30,837 nucleotides of DNA from a virus, in IMG/VR virus record IMGVR_UViG_3300007541_000112, positions 1 to 30,837 of that record. One strand, 5' to 3'. Each line of letters opens with the position of its first letter. Within the stretch, counting starts at the first letter, position 1. Shown here in pieces: positions 7,149 to 15,049 of this stretch. The notes beneath the pieces are model-generated. The model did not search any database. It was not told the origin of the DNA and was given only the letters and a program-made list of their open reading frames with translations. Made by a program: the position numbers and the translations under genes.

Positions 7149-7184
7149 GAATGTCTCATATGAGTCTTGAAAATTATCTGAGAC
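7136..7184 (+). other. candidate -1 programmed frameshift site joining gp26 to gp51-like frame
   Basis: Heptamer T TTT TTC (7136-7142) in the gp26 phase, two codons before its TAG. After a -1 slip, decoding continues CGG CTA GGA ATG, entering the downstream frame at 7151 with no stop. A 6-bp stem, GTCTCA (7153-7158) with TGAGAC (7179-7184), begins 10 bases after the heptamer and could stimulate slipping. The stem is weak, so the heptamer and phase are the main evidence. Confidence 0.5.
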
Positions 7185-7348
7185 TAAATTTTTCGTTGAT
7201 GCAGTATCATAAATATTCACTGACTGAAATTGAAAATATGATGCCTTGGGAAAGGGATATTTATGTTATTCTTCTTCAAAATCATTTAGAGGAAGAAGAA
7301 GAAAAAATGAAAGCAAAACGGAAGCAATCATCAAATGGATGGCAATAA
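7151..7348 (+). CDS. gp51: gp51-like small hub assembly protein
   Basis: 65 residues from ATG 7151. A second Met at 7160 is better placed behind AGGA (7147-7150, 9 bases), so free initiation there is also likely. The core is a helical segment with ENMMPWERDIYVILLQNHL, followed by an acidic and then basic charged tail. The Pro-Trp-Glu helix is like the C-terminal parts of tail assembly chaperones. In cyanophage annotation a short gene at this place is usually called gp51 (hub assembly catalyst), although T4 gp51 is 249 residues. It lies in the -1 frame relative to gp26 and may be made partly as a gp26 fusion. Its end overlaps the next gene by 14 bases. Confidence 0.55.
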   Translation: MSHMSLENYLRLNFSLMQYHKYSLTEIENMMPWERDIYVILLQNHLEEEEEKMKAKRKQSSNGWQ

Positions 7349-9890
7349 AACAAGTAAAGAACAAATAGATGAAAGAATCCTCAGGATGCTAAATCTTGAG
7401 GATACTTTTGATTTGGATTATGATACTTATTATACTTTGGTAAAAGAAAAATTAGTAGAAGTAAGTAGAGGAAAAAATATACCAACTGATGAAGTTATTC
7501 TTCTTCGTGAAGAATTAAAAAGAGCAAAGAGTAAAAAAGGAACTGGTGGAAGATTTAAACCAGAAAAGAAAAAAATAAAAAAAGAATCTATAAGTAACTT
7601 AAAAAATCTAGGTGAGTCAAAAAAAAGTCCATTACTATTACCAGGATCTTCTGCACCAATAAAGAAAAAGAAAGAAAATAATCAAAAACCAATACAAAAA
7701 AACGACGATAATAAATATCAACCAATTTTAAAATCATTAGATAATATTTCAAATATTTTATCCCAGCAATTAAATTTTGATAAAAAAGAATCTGAAAATG
7801 AACGGAAGTCTAGTGAAAAATCTAAAAGAAAATCAAAAGAAAATGCATTAGAGAATGCATTTAAAAAAGGAATTGGTGCAATTTCTGCAGCAGCAAAAGT
7901 AGCAATATCACCCTTTCAGGATTTGATTCAAAGATTGATTAACTTTATAAGTTGGGTTTTCTTCGGAAAACTTTTTATGGATCTTATGAATTGGTTTAAT
8001 GATCCAAAGAACGAAGAAAAAGTCAATACTATTAAAAAAATAATAAAAACTTTTCTTCCAGCAATAGTTGCTGCCATATTATTATTTACAAATCCATTCG
8101 GAAAGTTCATAAGAATGATTCTTGGAATGGTTGTTAGATGGACATTTAGAATTGCTAAATTTGCAATTCCAAGGCTACTAAAATTTATTGCAAAAAATAA
8201 AGTTGCTGCTGCTGGTATTGCTTTATTCGGAGCTGGTGCAGCAATACCAATGTTATTTCCTCAAACGGTTGATGAGCAGGAAAGAAAAACTGAAAGTGCT
8301 CCAGGATCTAATGAGGAAAAAATAAATCAACTTAAAAAGCAAAAAGAAGGATTAAATTGGTTCCAAAAAAATGTTCAAGGAATGGGACCAGAGATTGATG
8401 AACAAATCGAAAGATTAAATACTGGAAAAACACAGTCTTATAGTAGTGGTGGATCAGTAGGTGTTGATCATGGATATAATGGAATAGATTCAAATACTGG
8501 AGAAAAAATAACAGGTGCTGGTAGAGATACACAATTAATTGCCGCAAGACCTGGAGAAGTTGTTTTAACACCAGAGGATCAAAAAAACATTTATAAGGAT
8601 ATTGGTTTTGATGTTAAAAAATATGTTAGTGGAAGAACTCCAAAGTATATTAATACTTCAAACATAAAGTTTTCAAATGGTGGTTATTCTCATGGTGGAA
8701 TAATACAAAAATTTGATGTTGGCGGAGTTGTTGGTGGTGGTGGAAATAATTCACAACTGGATCCAAATGTATTAATAGATCTTCAAAATACTATTAATCA
8801 ATCAACTTCTAATTACAGAAATCAACCATCTCAATCTAAAGAAACATCTTTAGGTATTCCTTTAATTAGAAATAATCCATTACAATCATTAAAATCTATT
8901 TCTGAATTTGGTTTAGGATCTCTTGGATGGGTTCTTGGTGCTCCTGCTGATATATTGCATGAAGCATCTCAAATGATTCCTAGAAAACAGGGTGGTGGAT
9001 CTATTACAAGAAAAACTAAAGACGGAAAAAGAGTAACTCCAAGAAAGAAGAGAAGTCTTTCAAGTGCTCTACCAAGACAAGGATGGAAACCGCCAACTTG
9101 GGATTGGGAAAATAGACAACAAGAAAAATTATACGGAAAAAGAAAATTTAATTGGAATAGATACAAAAATAATTCTGTTCCGGAACTTCTTTACATGGAT
9201 TCTGTAGATTTTGGACAGATTCCTTTGAGTGAAGCAACAAATTATGGACGATATATAACTGGTAATAATGCCAAAAATGGTAAAAAAAGAAATCCAAATT
9301 ATCTATATGGAACAAGAGATAGGATGCCTGGATCTTCTTCAGCATATAGTTTATATCAAAAATATGGAACTGAAAAATTTATAGATCATCCAGCAAGAAA
9401 AATTTATAAAAATTTAAATTATCTTCAAGGTGGAGGAATTTTCCCAGTAACAACAAGAACTGGAATTGATATAAGAGGCGGAATATCTGGAATAGATACT
9501 CAATATTTACCAGAGTATAATACCGCAGTTCAACCTGGAGAAGAGATATTTAAATACGTTATAACAAAAGATGCTGCTGAAAAAGGAGCTGGTTCTCTAA
9601 TACTAAATTTTGCGGAAAGAATGACTGCAAATTTAGATTCTAATTCAAATGCAGCTAAAATGGGATTAAGAACAAAAGATTATTCATCTAGAATACAACC
9701 ATATAGTATAGATGGTGGGAATGAAGTTAATGTCTCTACAATTCCAATGGGGGGTATTGGTGGAGGAGTTGGAAATCCAGTTATGAAAAATGGCGGATCT
9801 ACTGACTATTTCCATTCACCAATATCTCAAGCAGGAATTTCTGAAAGACAAAGAATTTTAGATTTACTAGGAATAACAGCATTCGAATAA
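7335..9890 (+). CDS. tape-measure-like tail protein 1
   Basis: 851 residues, overlapping the previous gene by 14 bases. The N-terminal 190 residues are highly charged (Lys/Glu) and helical. Hydrophobic segments follow near residues 195-220 (LINFISWVFFGKLFMDLM), 238-262 and 288-303 (Ala/Gly-rich). The rest is Gly-rich with short beta elements. It includes ARPGEVVLTPEDQ near residue 403, a motif often seen late in tape-measure proteins, and a related VQPGEEIFKYV near 735. Tape measures set tail length and are ejected ahead of the DNA. No T4 gp29 likeness is obvious. The next gene has the same plan and a matching FVFWVFIGKLLPAI segment, so the two look like diverged paralogues or two parts of one system. 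Assigned from composition, size and place after the tail-chaperone-like pair. Confidence 0.5.
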   Translation: MDGNKTSKEQIDERILRMLNLEDTFDLDYDTYYTLVKEKLVEVSRGKNIPTDEVILLREELKRAKSKKGTGGRFKPEKKKIKKESISNLKNLGESKKSPLLLPGSSAPIKKKKENNQKPIQKNDDNKYQPILKSLDNISNILSQQLNFDKKESENERKSSEKSKRKSKENALENAFKKGIGAISAAAKVAISPFQDLIQRLINFISWVFFGKLFMDLMNWFNDPKNEEKVNTIKKIIKTFLPAIVAAILLFTNPFGKFIRMILGMVVRWTFRIAKFAIPRLLKFIAKNKVAAAGIALFGAGAAIPMLFPQTVDEQERKTESAPGSNEEKINQLKKQKEGLNWFQKNVQGMGPEIDEQIERLNTGKTQSYSSGGSVGVDHGYNGIDSNTGEKITGAGRDTQLIAARPGEVVLTPEDQKNIYKDIGFDVKKYVSGRTPKYINTSNIKFSNGGYSHGGIIQKFDVGGVVGGGGNNSQLDPNVLIDLQNTINQSTSNYRNQPSQSKETSLGIPLIRNNPLQSLKSISEFGLGSLGWVLGAPADILHEASQMIPRKQGGGSITRKTKDGKRVTPRKKRSLSSALPRQGWKPPTWDWENRQQEKLYGKRKFNWNRYKNNSVPELLYMDSVDFGQIPLSEATNYGRYITGNNAKNGKKRNPNYLYGTRDRMPGSSSAYSLYQKYGTEKFIDHPARKIYKNLNYLQGGGIFPVTTRTGIDIRGGISGIDTQYLPEYNTAVQPGEEIFKYVITKDAAEKGAGSLILNFAERMTANLDSNSNAAKMGLRTKDYSSRIQPYSIDGGNEVNVSTIPMGGIGGGVGNPVMKNGGSTDYFHSPISQAGISERQRILDLLGITAFE

Positions 9891-9894
9891 GAAA

Positions 9895-12800
9895 ATGGCA
9901 TTACCAGCAATACTTTCAGGTTTAGGAAAAAATCTAGTATTATCTGCAGCAAAAGGATCTAAAGGATCTTCTTCAAGAAGTGCTTTGGTTAGAAGAGGGG
10001 ATAATGTTGATGATACTAAAGTAGTAAAAAAAGAAAACTATAAAAAGTATTTTGATTCTGGTGAGAAAAAATCTTCTTCAATTATTGTAAGACCATCTAG
10101 TAGTTTAGTTTCAAGGAAATCTGTCAATATAAAATCATTTGGTGGAGACACTGGATTAGTATCCATACAAAATAAAATAGGAAATATTGAAAATGTTTTA
10201 AAAGAATCATCTTTATTTAAAACTAAAAAATCCAACGAACAAAAGAAATTACAAGAACAAAATAAGAGAAAAAAGACTGAAGAAAAGTTAGAAACTCCAG
10301 AAAAAAAGAATGGAATTTCTCTTCCAATCCCAGGAAAAGGATTGTTTGATAATATTATGTCTAGATTATCAAATTTTGTTTTCTGGGTTTTTATTGGAAA
10401 GTTGCTTCCAGCAATTATAGATTTTATTCCAAAAATTGAAGGATTGCTAAAAGTTATTGGAAACATTGGAGACACTATTTTAAACATATTTGGATCTATA
10501 CTTGATAGTATGGTTGGATTTGTTAGTAGTGCATTTAAGGCTTGGGAAGATGTAAAAGAAATTGCTAAAAATATTGGTGGAGAAAATGCTGAAAAATTAC
10601 TGAATGATCTTTCGGCAAATTTTGAAAAGTTTTTGAATCTTGCATTAATTGCAGGAATGTTATCAACAGATATTGGTGATGGTGGGAAACCAGGGAAACC
10701 AGGAACACCTGGAAAACCAGGGAAACCAGGAAGAGTTGGACCAACAACTTCTGGGGGAAGACCATTAGGCAGACCAGATTTAAGGAATCCATTAAGACAA
10801 AGACCCATTATTACCAGAGGTAGAGGTGGATCTCCAAGAATGCCAAGACTTCCTGGATCTGGTCCAAGAATCACTGGTTCTGGTGTTAATCAATCAGTCA
10901 CAAAAGGTGCTTTAAGTAAGGTAGTAAAAAGAATTCCTATAGTTGGTGCATTAATAGATTTTGCTATCAATTATTTTATCTTTAAAGAACCACTTGGAAG
11001 AGCAGCATTTAAAGCAGTTGGATCATCACTAATTGGATTCTTGGGTGGTGCTTTAGGTGCTGTTGCTGGACCACCTGGAGCAATTGCTGGTGGACTTCTG
11101 GGAGGAATGGCTGGAGATGCTTTAGGTGGAATGCTATATGATAAAATTTTTACTGGAAAAAATCCACCAAAAAAATCAATTCAAACAAAATCTAGAGGAG
11201 GTCAAGTTTCTAATTCTGATAGATCTGCTCAACCAAAAAGAACCTTTACTGGACAAAGAACCAGAAGACCCATTATACAAAGACCAAAAAAATCCGAACC
11301 AGGAAAGGATGTTGGTGGTAAGGAAAAGATTAAAATATTATTCCCAGATACGGAATATAAAAGTCCTATGGATTTTGCCAATGGAATTGATGCTGCTGGT
11401 GATCGTCTTGCAGGAACCTGGGAGATGAATAAAAAATTGAATAGACCAAATCCATATAAGGCACTCACCTCTACTGCAAAAATTTTGAAAGACATTCCTG
11501 TTATTGGTGGAATTATGGGTGCATCTGTTGATATTGCACTTGGACAAAAAGTTACTCCAGAAACTTTAAATTCCTTATTTTCAAGTGTAGATTATTTGGT
11601 AAAAACTTCTGCTGATAAAGGAGTATCAAACATAAGATCTATTATTAATGGATTTGATAGGGGTGGAAACATTCCAGGAAGATCTTTGAATGTTGGTGAT
11701 CAAAATTTTAATGCAAATAAATTATCTGATGTTATTAAAGTATCATTTAATCAGAAAATTAATCAAGCAATAAAAGAAATACAAGATAACATTTCAAGGA
11801 GACCATCAACTGGTCGTGATGAAATGCTTCAGGACAATCAACGTCGTGCTGGTGATGGAGGTGGTGGTCCTGCGGTAGAATCTATAAATGTTTCTGGATT
11901 TAGTGCTGAAGATGTTGATGCTTTAGGTAGAATGATCGCTGCAGAGGCTGCAGGAGAAAGTGATTTGGGTAAAGCTGGTGTACTTGCTGTAATTATGAAT
12001 AGGTATCGTTTGATTAAATCTGGTAAAGCAACACCATCTCAATTCAATATAAGTGGAAAAACTAGAGATGAAGTTACAATAAGAGATATTCTTTTTGCGG
12101 GTGGTACTGGCCCTGGAAATCAATTTTCACCATATAAAAATGGCGCATTTCATCGCACAAGTTCATCATCTGGGAAATCTGCATTATCTAGTGCAATACG
12201 TGCTGGAGGAAATGATCCAGAAAAGTTTAAAGAAAATTTAATTAAATCAGGATTAAGTGAACAAGATGCGGATTATGTTGTTCGTTCTGTTGCATTTTCT
12301 AATGCTGAGAGTAGAGGTAGTAGACCATTTTCTACTAGAGAAGTCGCGGTTGGTAGACACTCATTTCAACAATCTGCTGATGTAAAATTAACAGGAAAAA
12401 TTGGAAAGATAGATGCTAGTGTACAAGAATCTAATTACAGTGGAAATTTATCTAGACAATTTTTGGAAAATTTGAACAAACCTTTACCTGGAATTACTTT
12501 ATCTGGTCAAAGATATAGAGCATCTAGAGAGGGCGGAAAAAGAGAGCACGCTGGAAGAGATTACGATCTTTCCGATGATGGTACTTTTTACTCAAGAATT
12601 GGGGGTGAAGTTATATTTGCAGGAGATGCTGGTGGTGGATATGGGAATGTTGTGGACATTTATAATAAGGATTTAAATAGAACGGAAAGAATTGCTGAAG
12701 GAACAACAATTCTTCCTGGAATAAAGGTTGGTTCTACAGTATCTCCAGGACAACCTGTAGTTAAAGGAACTCATCAAACAGGAGTAATACATTACGAAAT

Positions 12801-13503
12801 AAGAAAAGGGAAGGCTGGTGCCTCTGGAAGTGTAAAAGGTACAGAAGATCCTGATGAGTTTTTAAATTCGAATAATTATAAGGACTACATTAAAAAAATA
12901 GAGAAGAAACGAGATATATCATCAGAACCAGTAGTAAGAGATCTTGTATCAGTTCAAAATAAAATAAGAGATATGAAACCTGGAGATCCTCCAGTAACAA
13001 TTCCAGGTGTTGGTAAAGTTGTAATTAAAAAGAATAAACACGGAATTATCATCAAAGAATACTATGATTCTAATAATAGACCAATTGATTCTGGAAAATT
13101 CTTTGATCTAGTTAAAGGACCATCAAAACCATCAACACCTACTGCAGCAAAACCATCAACACCTTTGGGTCCAGCACCACCAGCACCAGTATTACCTCCA
13201 CCACCTTCTTATGCTCAACCTGCAGCAAGGAAAACTCCAAGAGGAAGATGGGGAGCAGCAAATACAAAGTATGGTGGTGGATTAATAGGATCACCAAATC
13301 TAAATAGGTCAAATGTGGGATCATTTGCTTCTTATGAACATCCTGGAGTAAGAACTAATATAATATTTGTTCCAGTTCCAGTAAATAATGGTTCAATGTC
13401 TCCAGCAATAAATAAGTCTACGGGAAATGTTGCTCCAGAAAAATCTTCGCTTAATGGAATGGTTGGAGGAATGAGTAAGATTCATCAATTAAGTAGGTCA
13501 TAA
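9895..13503 (+). CDS. tape-measure-like protein 2 with CwlJ/SleB hydrolase and degenerate M23 domains
   Basis: 1202 residues. Order: charged N-terminus; hydrophobic NFVFWVFIGKLLPAIIDFIP (156-178); a short collagen-like Gly-x-y run (262-281); a Gly/Ala membrane-active-type segment (368-415); a CwlJ/SleB-like wall hydrolase (about 668-826); an M23/LytM-like domain (about 880-985); and a Pro-rich tail. The hydrolase has ALGRMIAAEAAGES with the expected catalytic Glu (E684), then AVIMNRYR and VAVGRHSF. The M23 domain keeps the zinc ligands H885 and D889 (HAGRD) and H966, but the first His of the HxH motif is Val964 (GVIHYEIR), and no second catalytic His is seen. It could open the cell wall during DNA entry, taking over the T4 gp5 lysozyme role. 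The M23 part may be structural only. Confidence 0.65.
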   Translation: MALPAILSGLGKNLVLSAAKGSKGSSSRSALVRRGDNVDDTKVVKKENYKKYFDSGEKKSSSIIVRPSSSLVSRKSVNIKSFGGDTGLVSIQNKIGNIENVLKESSLFKTKKSNEQKKLQEQNKRKKTEEKLETPEKKNGISLPIPGKGLFDNIMSRLSNFVFWVFIGKLLPAIIDFIPKIEGLLKVIGNIGDTILNIFGSILDSMVGFVSSAFKAWEDVKEIAKNIGGENAEKLLNDLSANFEKFLNLALIAGMLSTDIGDGGKPGKPGTPGKPGKPGRVGPTTSGGRPLGRPDLRNPLRQRPIITRGRGGSPRMPRLPGSGPRITGSGVNQSVTKGALSKVVKRIPIVGALIDFAINYFIFKEPLGRAAFKAVGSSLIGFLGGALGAVAGPPGAIAGGLLGGMAGDALGGMLYDKIFTGKNPPKKSIQTKSRGGQVSNSDRSAQPKRTFTGQRTRRPIIQRPKKSEPGKDVGGKEKIKILFPDTEYKSPMDFANGIDAAGDRLAGTWEMNKKLNRPNPYKALTSTAKILKDIPVIGGIMGASVDIALGQKVTPETLNSLFSSVDYLVKTSADKGVSNIRSIINGFDRGGNIPGRSLNVGDQNFNANKLSDVIKVSFNQKINQAIKEIQDNISRRPSTGRDEMLQDNQRRAGDGGGGPAVESINVSGFSAEDVDALGRMIAAEAAGESDLGKAGVLAVIMNRYRLIKSGKATPSQFNISGKTRDEVTIRDILFAGGTGPGNQFSPYKNGAFHRTSSSSGKSALSSAIRAGGNDPEKFKENLIKSGLSEQDADYVVRSVAFSNAESRGSRPFSTREVAVGRHSFQQSADVKLTGKIGKIDASVQESNYSGNLSRQFLENLNKPLPGITLSGQRYRASREGGKREHAGRDYDLSDDGTFYSRIGGEVIFAGDAGGGYGNVVDIYNKDLNRTERIAEGTTILPGIKVGSTVSPGQPVVKGTHQTGVIHYEIRKGKAGASGSVKGTEDPDEFLNSNNYKDYIKKIEKKRDISSEPVVRDLVSVQNKIRDMKPGDPPVTIPGVGKVVIKKNKHGIIIKEYYDSNNRPIDSGKFFDLVKGPSKPSTPTAAKPSTPLGPAPPAPVLPPPPSYAQPAARKTPRGRWGAANTKYGGGLIGSPNLNRSNVGSFASYEHPGVRTNIIFVPVPVNNGSMSPAINKSTGNVAPEKSSLNGMVGGMSKIHQLSRS

Positions 13504-13504
13504 A

Positions 13505-14827
13505 ATGCCAGCAAATGTAGGAACAGAATCTGGTTATTCTAATATTGATAAATTTATAATTACTTCTAATTATGGACCAGAAGAAGATTTTAGAAGTAGA
13601 AATGTAGAGTTAGTTTTATATGAAAGTATATTTGATACAACTGTGAGAGCAAAGGCATCGTTTGTTGATGCTGGATATAATCAATCGGAGATGAGTGCAG
13701 AAGACACTGAATTTTCGTTAACGGCAGGAGAGAAAACTGAAATAATTGTTACTGACTCAAAGGATAATAAACTAGAATACACTGGAGATTATCATCTTAG
13801 AGCAAGAAAACATCAGAGGGAGCATTTTTCATCGCCATCAAATACATATACAAATTTTTTCCTAGATTTTTATTCAAAAGAATCGATGGAAAATCATTTA
13901 TTGGATAAAAGAGCAACTTCAAAATTTGAAGGTCTTCCTCACGATCATATTAATACTTTACTCAAAGATGTTCTTGGAACAAATAAAAACATAGAAACAG
14001 ATTCTACTATCATCCCATATAATTTTATTGGTAGAAGTGAAAAAGTATTTCATCATTGCATAGATTTATGCACTAAAGGATGCCCAAAAAATCCTGGAGT
14101 TCTTGCTGGGTTTTTATTTTATGAAGTTGCAAAAGGAACTGATTGTCCTGGAGGATATAGATATAAATCAATAGATCTTTTATTGGAACAGAAACCAAAG
14201 AAAAAATTAATCTATAATAATACTGGAAAGACTCCTCCTGGATATGATTTAAACATTATAAATTTTTATGAAAATGTATCTGTAAATGCAGAATCGGAAA
14301 TACTTTCTGGTGCAACTTTTAAACGTCAGCTTAGAAGATGGGATCCATTTTTAAAGACGTTTGTGGAAGATGAATTTGATGGAAAGTCCCAGAATGAAAG
14401 TAATGCTGCGAAAAGTTTTTATAAGATTGCTGCAGATATAAATTTACAAGATAAAGTAAGTAGAGTTTCCTCTAAAATTTGGGACGCTGGAACAATACCT
14501 CACGGAAAAAATTGGGATGAGCAAAGATCTTATTCTAAAGATTTGAAAGGTCTTGGTAATTACCACATAGATGATTTAGTTAGGCAATCTTCAGATAGAT
14601 TAAATCAGTTGCTTGGAACACAAATAACTATTTTAATTCCAATGGATTTATCTCTTCATGTTGGAGACATGATAGAATGTGATTTTCCTCAAGTAGATGC
14701 AAAAAAAGATAAGAAAATGAAAAATAGAAGTGGTAACTATATAATATTAGACTTATCGCACAGAATCACTCCGAATACAACATACACTTCACTGCATCTA
14801 TCAAGAGATGCAACTATCAACAAGTAA
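13505..14827 (+). CDS. baseplate hub protein, gp27/late-control-D-like
   Basis: 440 residues; the start is one base after the previous stop. The N-terminus (KFIITSNYG, then VELVLYESIFDTTVRAKASFVDAG) resembles the first tube domain of hub proteins. The C-terminus has DRLNQLLGTQITILIPMDLSLHVGDMI, the typical closing motif of gp27, Mu gp44 and P2 gpD hub proteins, where a long helix is followed by the L-x-V-G-D strand. In T4, gp27 forms a trimeric ring that joins the gp5 spike to the tail tube. A gp5-like protein follows two genes later, as expected for partners. An unusual CX3CX3CX20C cluster (C185, C189, C193, C214) sits mid-protein. Length is close to T4 gp27 (391). Confidence 0.6.
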   Translation: MPANVGTESGYSNIDKFIITSNYGPEEDFRSRNVELVLYESIFDTTVRAKASFVDAGYNQSEMSAEDTEFSLTAGEKTEIIVTDSKDNKLEYTGDYHLRARKHQREHFSSPSNTYTNFFLDFYSKESMENHLLDKRATSKFEGLPHDHINTLLKDVLGTNKNIETDSTIIPYNFIGRSEKVFHHCIDLCTKGCPKNPGVLAGFLFYEVAKGTDCPGGYRYKSIDLLLEQKPKKKLIYNNTGKTPPGYDLNIINFYENVSVNAESEILSGATFKRQLRRWDPFLKTFVEDEFDGKSQNESNAAKSFYKIAADINLQDKVSRVSSKIWDAGTIPHGKNWDEQRSYSKDLKGLGNYHIDDLVRQSSDRLNQLLGTQITILIPMDLSLHVGDMIECDFPQVDAKKDKKMKNRSGNYIILDLSHRITPNTTYTSLHLSRDATINK

Positions 14828-14832
14828 CGATT

Positions 14833-15048
14833 ATGGAAAGAACATTATCACAGCATATTGAAGACGATAAAAATGAATTGGATAGATCAGACATTAGTGC
14901 TCAAAGAAGACGCCACTTAAATTCTGAACTATCTGATCTCGAAACATATCAAAATAATCATCCTGGAAATGAGCATGATCCAACTGCTCTTGAGTTATAT
15001 TGCGACTCACATCCAGACGCATTAGAATGTAGAGTATACGAAGATTGA
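14833..15048 (+). CDS. small protein with CP12-like C-terminus
   Basis: 71 residues. The N-terminal 45 residues are a charged helix (MERTLSQHIEDDKNELDRSD, then QRRRHLNSELSDLETY). The C-terminus, LELYCDSHPDALECRVYED, matches the GAPDH-binding end of CP12. It has two Cys eight residues apart (C57, C66), a Pro between them, and the closing ECRVYED. CP12 is the small redox switch that ties up GAPDH and PRK and shuts the Calvin cycle; marine cyanophages are known to carry CP12 genes. Here the N-terminal Cys pair is missing, and the gene is packed between the hub proteins (5-base gap before, one base after), so it should be a late gene. It may be a true GAPDH binder, or a tail assembly factor that resembles CP12. 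Confidence 0.55.
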   Translation: MERTLSQHIEDDKNELDRSDISAQRRRHLNSELSDLETYQNNHPGNEHDPTALELYCDSHPDALECRVYED

Positions 15049-15049
15049 C

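Noticed and set aside
7208-7215. CATAAATA as a late promoter for the tape-measure-like genes
   Set aside because: It lies inside the small gp51-like gene, 120 bases before the next start, and such AT-rich octamers are expected by chance in this base composition.
10038-10874. Long minus-strand frame (278 codons) rich in Pro, Ser and Phe
   Set aside because: It is the antisense of the tape-measure-like gene; the composition is the mirror of Gly/Lys-rich codons and there is no promoter or ribosome site.
13407-13414. AATAAATA as a late promoter for the gp27-like gene
   Set aside because: It is within coding sequence, about 90 bases from the start; a chance match is likely.
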